Origin: Flavobacteriaceae bacterium
GTDB lineage: Bacteria > Bacteroidota > Bacteroidia > Flavobacteriales > Flavobacteriaceae
Assembly (NCBI GenBank): GCA_029238125.1
Contig: JAQWGQ010000007.1
Location: 1 to 64,000, forward strand
DNA length: 64,000 nucleotides
Direction: 5' to 3'
Made by a program: the position numbers and the translations under genes. Positions 15,001 to 21,000 of the stretch are shown piece after piece. The notes under the pieces are model-generated. The model was not told the origin of the DNA, did no database searches, and was given only the letters and a program-made list of their open reading frames with translations. Every line of letters starts with the position of its first letter. Positions within the stretch are counted from its first letter, which is position 1.

Positions 15001-18000
15001 GTTTGGCTCAAGGTTTACGGCTTGATAAAAATCATAGCTATAATATCGAACATAATATGCTTCAAAATCATCAAGAAAGTCAGTATCACCATACCAATCC
15101 CCGCCATTGGAGTAATCATCATAGAAGTTTAAACCCCAGTCAAACCCTGCATTATTCATATCAGCTTGTGAAATATATCCAGCGTTATTCTGATCGAAAT
15201 AAACAGCAATTCCTGGCGGAGGAGGGTCATAGCCCGTGTTAGTCCAGTTTCCAGCCCACCCTCCATTGCTAGGAGTATATCTCCAAAAAGAATCATCTAC
15301 TAAATTTTCAGGAGTAAATGGTAAAGTGTTTGGCCTAGAAGCTAACTCCAAATCAAGCTCCTTATCTTCCACACCATTAGTTTGAATATCCTTTATTGAT
15401 TTAATATTGACTGTAGCTTCATTTGTAGAGTTATTTGTAACCTGAATTGTATATGTTATGATATCCCCTGCATCATAAGTATCATTGTTATCACTTTGGG
15501 TATAAGCTGCTGTCTTTGTGATTAAAATTTCTGGATTTAGACAGGCAATGTCATATGTGGATTGTCTATAATCCAATGTTGAATCGTTGTCCATGTCCTG
15601 TGGTGTCGTATACCCATCCGTTGCACTACTAACTGTTCCGTTAGATGCATATGTATATGGCAAATCATCTCCAAGCTCACCATCGCCATCAGGATCTGAA
15701 TATCCAGCTTCTACAACATCGTTACATAGATCCCCATCTGAATCAATTTCAAATGCATCCATAATTCCATCTCCATCAGTATCTAAAGGGGTATTGTTGT
15801 ACGTTGCATCATTCACAAGATCTCCATTGGTGTCTTGATAGCCAGTATCATTCGCGTCAAGCATCCCATCACCATTGGTGTCATAGTTCTCCAGACCTGC
15901 TTCTACAAGATCATAAATACCATCGTTATCAGAATCTAAATCAAGTTGATTGGGAATTCCATCATCATCAATATCCGGGTCACAATCATCATCTAAATTC
16001 ATGTCTATTGCGTCCAGCTGAATTGATACGTTTAGATTAGGTGCGTAAGGAGAGAACAAAATCGCAACCTGAGTGGTTGAGCTGTCTGTTGTAAATTGAT
16101 ATGATTCTGGGCTCCAGCCATTGGCATCTGTATTTGTGTTTACAGTTGGATCAAATAACTGATACGACTGATCATCGGATTGCATGGACTGCACTTGCAA
16201 TAAGGTTTGACCGCCACCTGCGTGAGTGACATTTAATCGTCCTCCCTCTTTATGCCAAAAATCGATTGAGTAATTTGTGTCGGGGTTTACATCTTGAATG
16301 ACCACAATGCGGTCGTAACTGTAGGTAAAGCTTCCACTTTCATTGATGGCATCGGTATAGCTTTCTTCATTCCACCACTCAAGGTCATTATATCCATTAT
16401 CATTTTGTAGAAGTTCAATGTATTTATTTCCTTCTTTTGGCGCAAAATATGTTCCTGTGTTACTTCCCGCTTGCCAAATCTCTCCATCTCCATTCACAGC
16501 ACTAAACGGAGGTGCTTTTGAAATATCTGGAAACGCAGTGAGTTCATTTGCAGGCGATGAATTGCTTCCAATATATTGCTCAAATGATGAGCCGTTAAGA
16601 ATAAATTCTGCGCATCCCTCATCCTGGTCCAAAATCCCATCATTATCGTCATCTAAATCTGTTGTGTTTGGGATGCCATCTCCATCAGTGTCAAGACCTA
16701 AAAGAACGGTTGTCGGATCATCTGTGGTATTGCCGTCTGTATCATCCCCATCGTCACTGACATCATGCACATCTTTAAATGAGGTGTCTTGATTTCTTGA
16801 TGAGTTTCCAGAAAAACGAATCGAGTTGATAACGCCTCCAGAATCGATATCGTTTTGTGTGATATTATAAGTAAGGCTATAAGTTTCTGTCTCCCCTTCA
16901 CTTAACACACCCGTGGTAGTTAAATTGTCTGTTGTACTTTCAAATTGAAGTGCGGGCACTGGCGTAATGGGAAGGCCATAACCATTGGTCATGGTGTCTA
17001 CATAAGATAGGTCGTTTATTGTACCAGAACCTGTATTGGTTACTGTGATGGTAAACACCACCTGATCACCAACACTGGACCCTGCAACTGAATCAGAATC
17101 ATTAAGTGCGCCCGTTTTTACAACTTCTATCTCTGGCAGATTCCCCGTGTAAATAATCGTTGGGTCATCTGTTGTGTTATTGTCTGTATCATCGCCATCA
17201 TCACTAATATCTGTTGACTGAACATTTGTGCTTGTTGAATCATTGGTGTTTACCTCAATCGAATGAGAAATCCCCCCAGAAGTTACGTCAGCACTTTTTA
17301 CAAGATACCTGACAAAATAATAGGCAATTTCTCCTGATTTAATATAGTTCGAACTTGATCCTTTTGTGCTGTGTAGCCATAATATCTTGTCGCCGTAAGC
17401 TGTTGAAGTGTATTGTTGACCATCGATCTCAAAAGTATAATCCTGCCCAAACTGAAAGGTCTCTAGGGTTAAATTTGCAGTAGTAAAATTGGTGATTGTT
17501 GAGGTTTTGACAACATTTTGTTGTGACACATTCCCTGTGTTTTCAATTGCCAATCGATATACAACAATATCTCCATCTGAATATAATCCATCACTGTCAT
17601 TGTCCTCAAAATAATCTACAATTAATGTGGCCTCAATCTTTGGCTGAGGAGTGATGACAATGACTGTTGGATCTTGCGTGGTGGTGGTGTTGTTCGTTGG
17701 ATCGTCACTAACATCCTGAACAATTTCACCTGATCCAACTGCTTTTACAAGAACACTATTGGATAAGCCGCCATCATCAATGGTTTGTTGAGTGACTGTA
17801 TATGGTGCAGTATATGTAATGGTTTCCCCTGGTAATATCTGAGTCGGGCTTTGAGTCGTGGATGGGGCTTGGTCTAAGGCAAGGTTTCTGTTTCCATTGA
17901 TATTGCTAAAAGTCTCAATAAATTCGAACTGATCGACAGTTACATTGCCAGTATTTGTAATTGATATTGTAAATGTTATAACTTCATCAAGATCAATTTT

Positions 18001-21000
18001 ACCATTAGTGTTTGTGTCTGCCCAAGTGTAGGTTTTTTCCACCTCAATTGAAGGTGTTCTAATCACTGACACAACTGTTGGGTCATCTATATTATTTCCA
18101 TCATCATCAATCCCATCATCACTTGTGTCTGAAACCGGGTCACCAATAAATGTTTGCGCATTGACAACAAATGAGTTTTTAACTCCTCCATCATCCACTG
18201 CTGTTTGATTTACTGTGTAACTGGCGGTGTATGTGATTGTTTCACCGGATTTCAGTTGTGTTGCTGATCCTGAATTATCAGAATTACCTGCAAAAACAAG
18301 ACCTGGACTATTAAGGGTTAAGCCATTATTGTCCAAGGTTTGTAAAATATCAGTTACAGTGATTGAATTTAAATCAACATTCCCTTTGTTTTCAATCGTT
18401 ATTGTATAGTTAAGAACATCGTCTTTTTGTGCGTTCAGTAGATAAGAAATGACAGAGGCCTCTGCTCCCATCGAGGCGTGGTTTGAACAGAAATAGAAAA
18501 CGCTGGTATAACTGCTATCAATTATAATTTCAGTGTAAGCCCCAGCTGTTCCAGGTGTACCCACTGAAGTTGAGGATAAAGACGTGCCAGTCCCATCAGC
18601 TGCAGTACCAAAAGCAATCGGATGCCCAGCGTTTGAGGTATCAGATTGATCAAATCGATAGGTCTTTGTTTTTTCAAGTGTGATTTGATCTTGTAAGATG
18701 CCATTTAAATAATATTTACCTCCTACTACAGTAACAACAACTTCCTCGACATTATTAAAGTCAATGGCAACCGTTTTTGTAACTTCAATTAAACCGTTTT
18801 GAGGAATCACATCTTCTGTATAATCATCGGCATTATTGCCATCAAATACATCTCCATCGTCACTTGTGTCGGTCACCTCATTGTTTCGCGGATCATCAGC
18901 AGTTACAGTCACCCTATTTTTAAGGCCTCCATAGTTTACAATTTCTTGTGTGATAAGAATAGATGCCCTATAATACGCTGTATTTCCTGGAGCGATTTGA
19001 CTAGGGGAATTGACCTGAGTAACCCCATCGGACTCTAAATCATAATAGTAAACAATTGTAGAGAGTTCATCTAAAAATGAAACTGTTTCGCTTCCAGCAT
19101 CTAAAAGGTCATCGACAAAATTAACATTGTCTAAAAATACATTCCCTTTATTTTCGACAGCGATGGTGTAGACTAAGGTTTCGCCAGCATCTAGAACTCC
19201 ATTAGTGTTTGAATCAGAAAAGTCAGAAGTTTTCACAACCTTAATCGAGGCGTTTGTTGCAATGACAATATCTGTAGAGGTTTTTGTCGGATCATCGTCA
19301 TTTCCATCATCAACAGATCCAGAAGCTAAATTGTTTTTGTCTTGTACAGCTACTCCGTTTTGTAAGAGATAGAATTTATTACTTACACCTACATCATTCA
19401 CCGCTGTTTGATTCACCTCAAAAGTGGCCTCATAGGTGGCTGTTTCTCCAACATTTAAACGAGTTGAATCTGTGTTATTCGGTCCATCGGTACCTAGGAA
19501 AGTCGGACCAGTCGTTAGTGAGAAACTTGAGGGGTTTGCATACCCTGTTAAATCATCTTGAACTGTTAAATTGGTCAAATCTACATTCCCTGTATTTTCG
19601 ACAAGCATTGTAAAGGTAAGTGTATCACCAACTCCTACAGGACCACCGGTGCTGGTTGTAACAGATTTAATGATCTTTACTTCAGGATTTTGAGAAATTT
19701 CAACAACAGTTGGATCATCCACATCATTTAAGTCTGTATCATCTCCGTTATCACTCGTGTCTGTAATCGTGTTCCCGCCATAGGTTCCTGATCCATCAAT
19801 CTGATTGATTAGAAACCCTGAACTAATATCGTCAGCTGTTATTGTATAAGAAGATAAAAATGTCAAAACATCTCCTACAAATAAATCAAAAGCAGTTGTG
19901 GTGGGGTCAAAACCAGCAGTGTAACTATTCCCCTGTGCAGAGCTGTCAAATTCGATCGCGGGCTCTGTTAGCCCAAAAGCGTTTGCGCCTTGACTGCTTG
20001 TTGCTCTTTCAAAAACATCGACAATGGTAATTGAGCTAATCCCTACATTTCCTGTATTTTCTACAGTAATTACATAGTCAATTTCATCACCAACACTTGG
20101 GGAGCCAGAATTATCAACATCTATCAGCGTTGCTACTTTTGTGATTTCAAACTCTGGAGATGGAGTAAAACTAGTAATGGTCGCATCATTTACCAGCGCT
20201 GTGTTGGGGTTGTCACTCTCATCGGTTACATCATTGGTGTTTCCTGGCGAGCTGGCCGTAGCTATCGCCCTGTTGTGTAAAGAGCCAAGAGATACATCTG
20301 AATTTGTAATCAGTCTTGAAGCTGAGTAGACGGCAATTTCACCCACTTGTAATGCACCACCTGGAGAAAATTGACCTGGGGTCTCGACGATCTGGACGCC
20401 GTTATCTTCTCTGAATATACTTTTTACAAATGTCGTAGAAAGGGTAGTCACTAAATTTCCGCTACTATCATTTAAATTATCAACAACAGACAAATTCGAT
20501 AGTTGAATCTCTCCATCATTTTTTATTTCAATTTCATAATTAAGTATGTCATTACTCCCAATTTCATTGTTACCATCAACATCGACTGCATTCACTGTCT
20601 TTGTTACCAAGATTGATTTTTGTGCCACCAATGTGGTCTCTGTTCGATCATTTAGTGTGTTTCCATCCGTATCGTCACCATCATCACTTACGTCACTTAC
20701 CGTTACATTTTCAGGACTTTGACCAGATGCTGTTACTTGATTAGTAACACCGCCAGAGTTTGCTGCGAGTAGGCCTACTGTATATGTGGCAAGATATCTG
20801 GCTTTCTCACCGACTTGAAGTGTACCATCTGATGAGCCAAGCGAAGAAGAGTCAAATGTTGGACCTGACAGAGAAGTAATTAAATTATTTCCGCCAAAAT
20901 CTTCAAAATCCTCCGTTAGACTTACCCCAGTTAGGGTCACATCTCCAGTGTTTTCAATAAAAATTTCATAGGTGATTACATCTCCTGTTCCGTTAATCCC

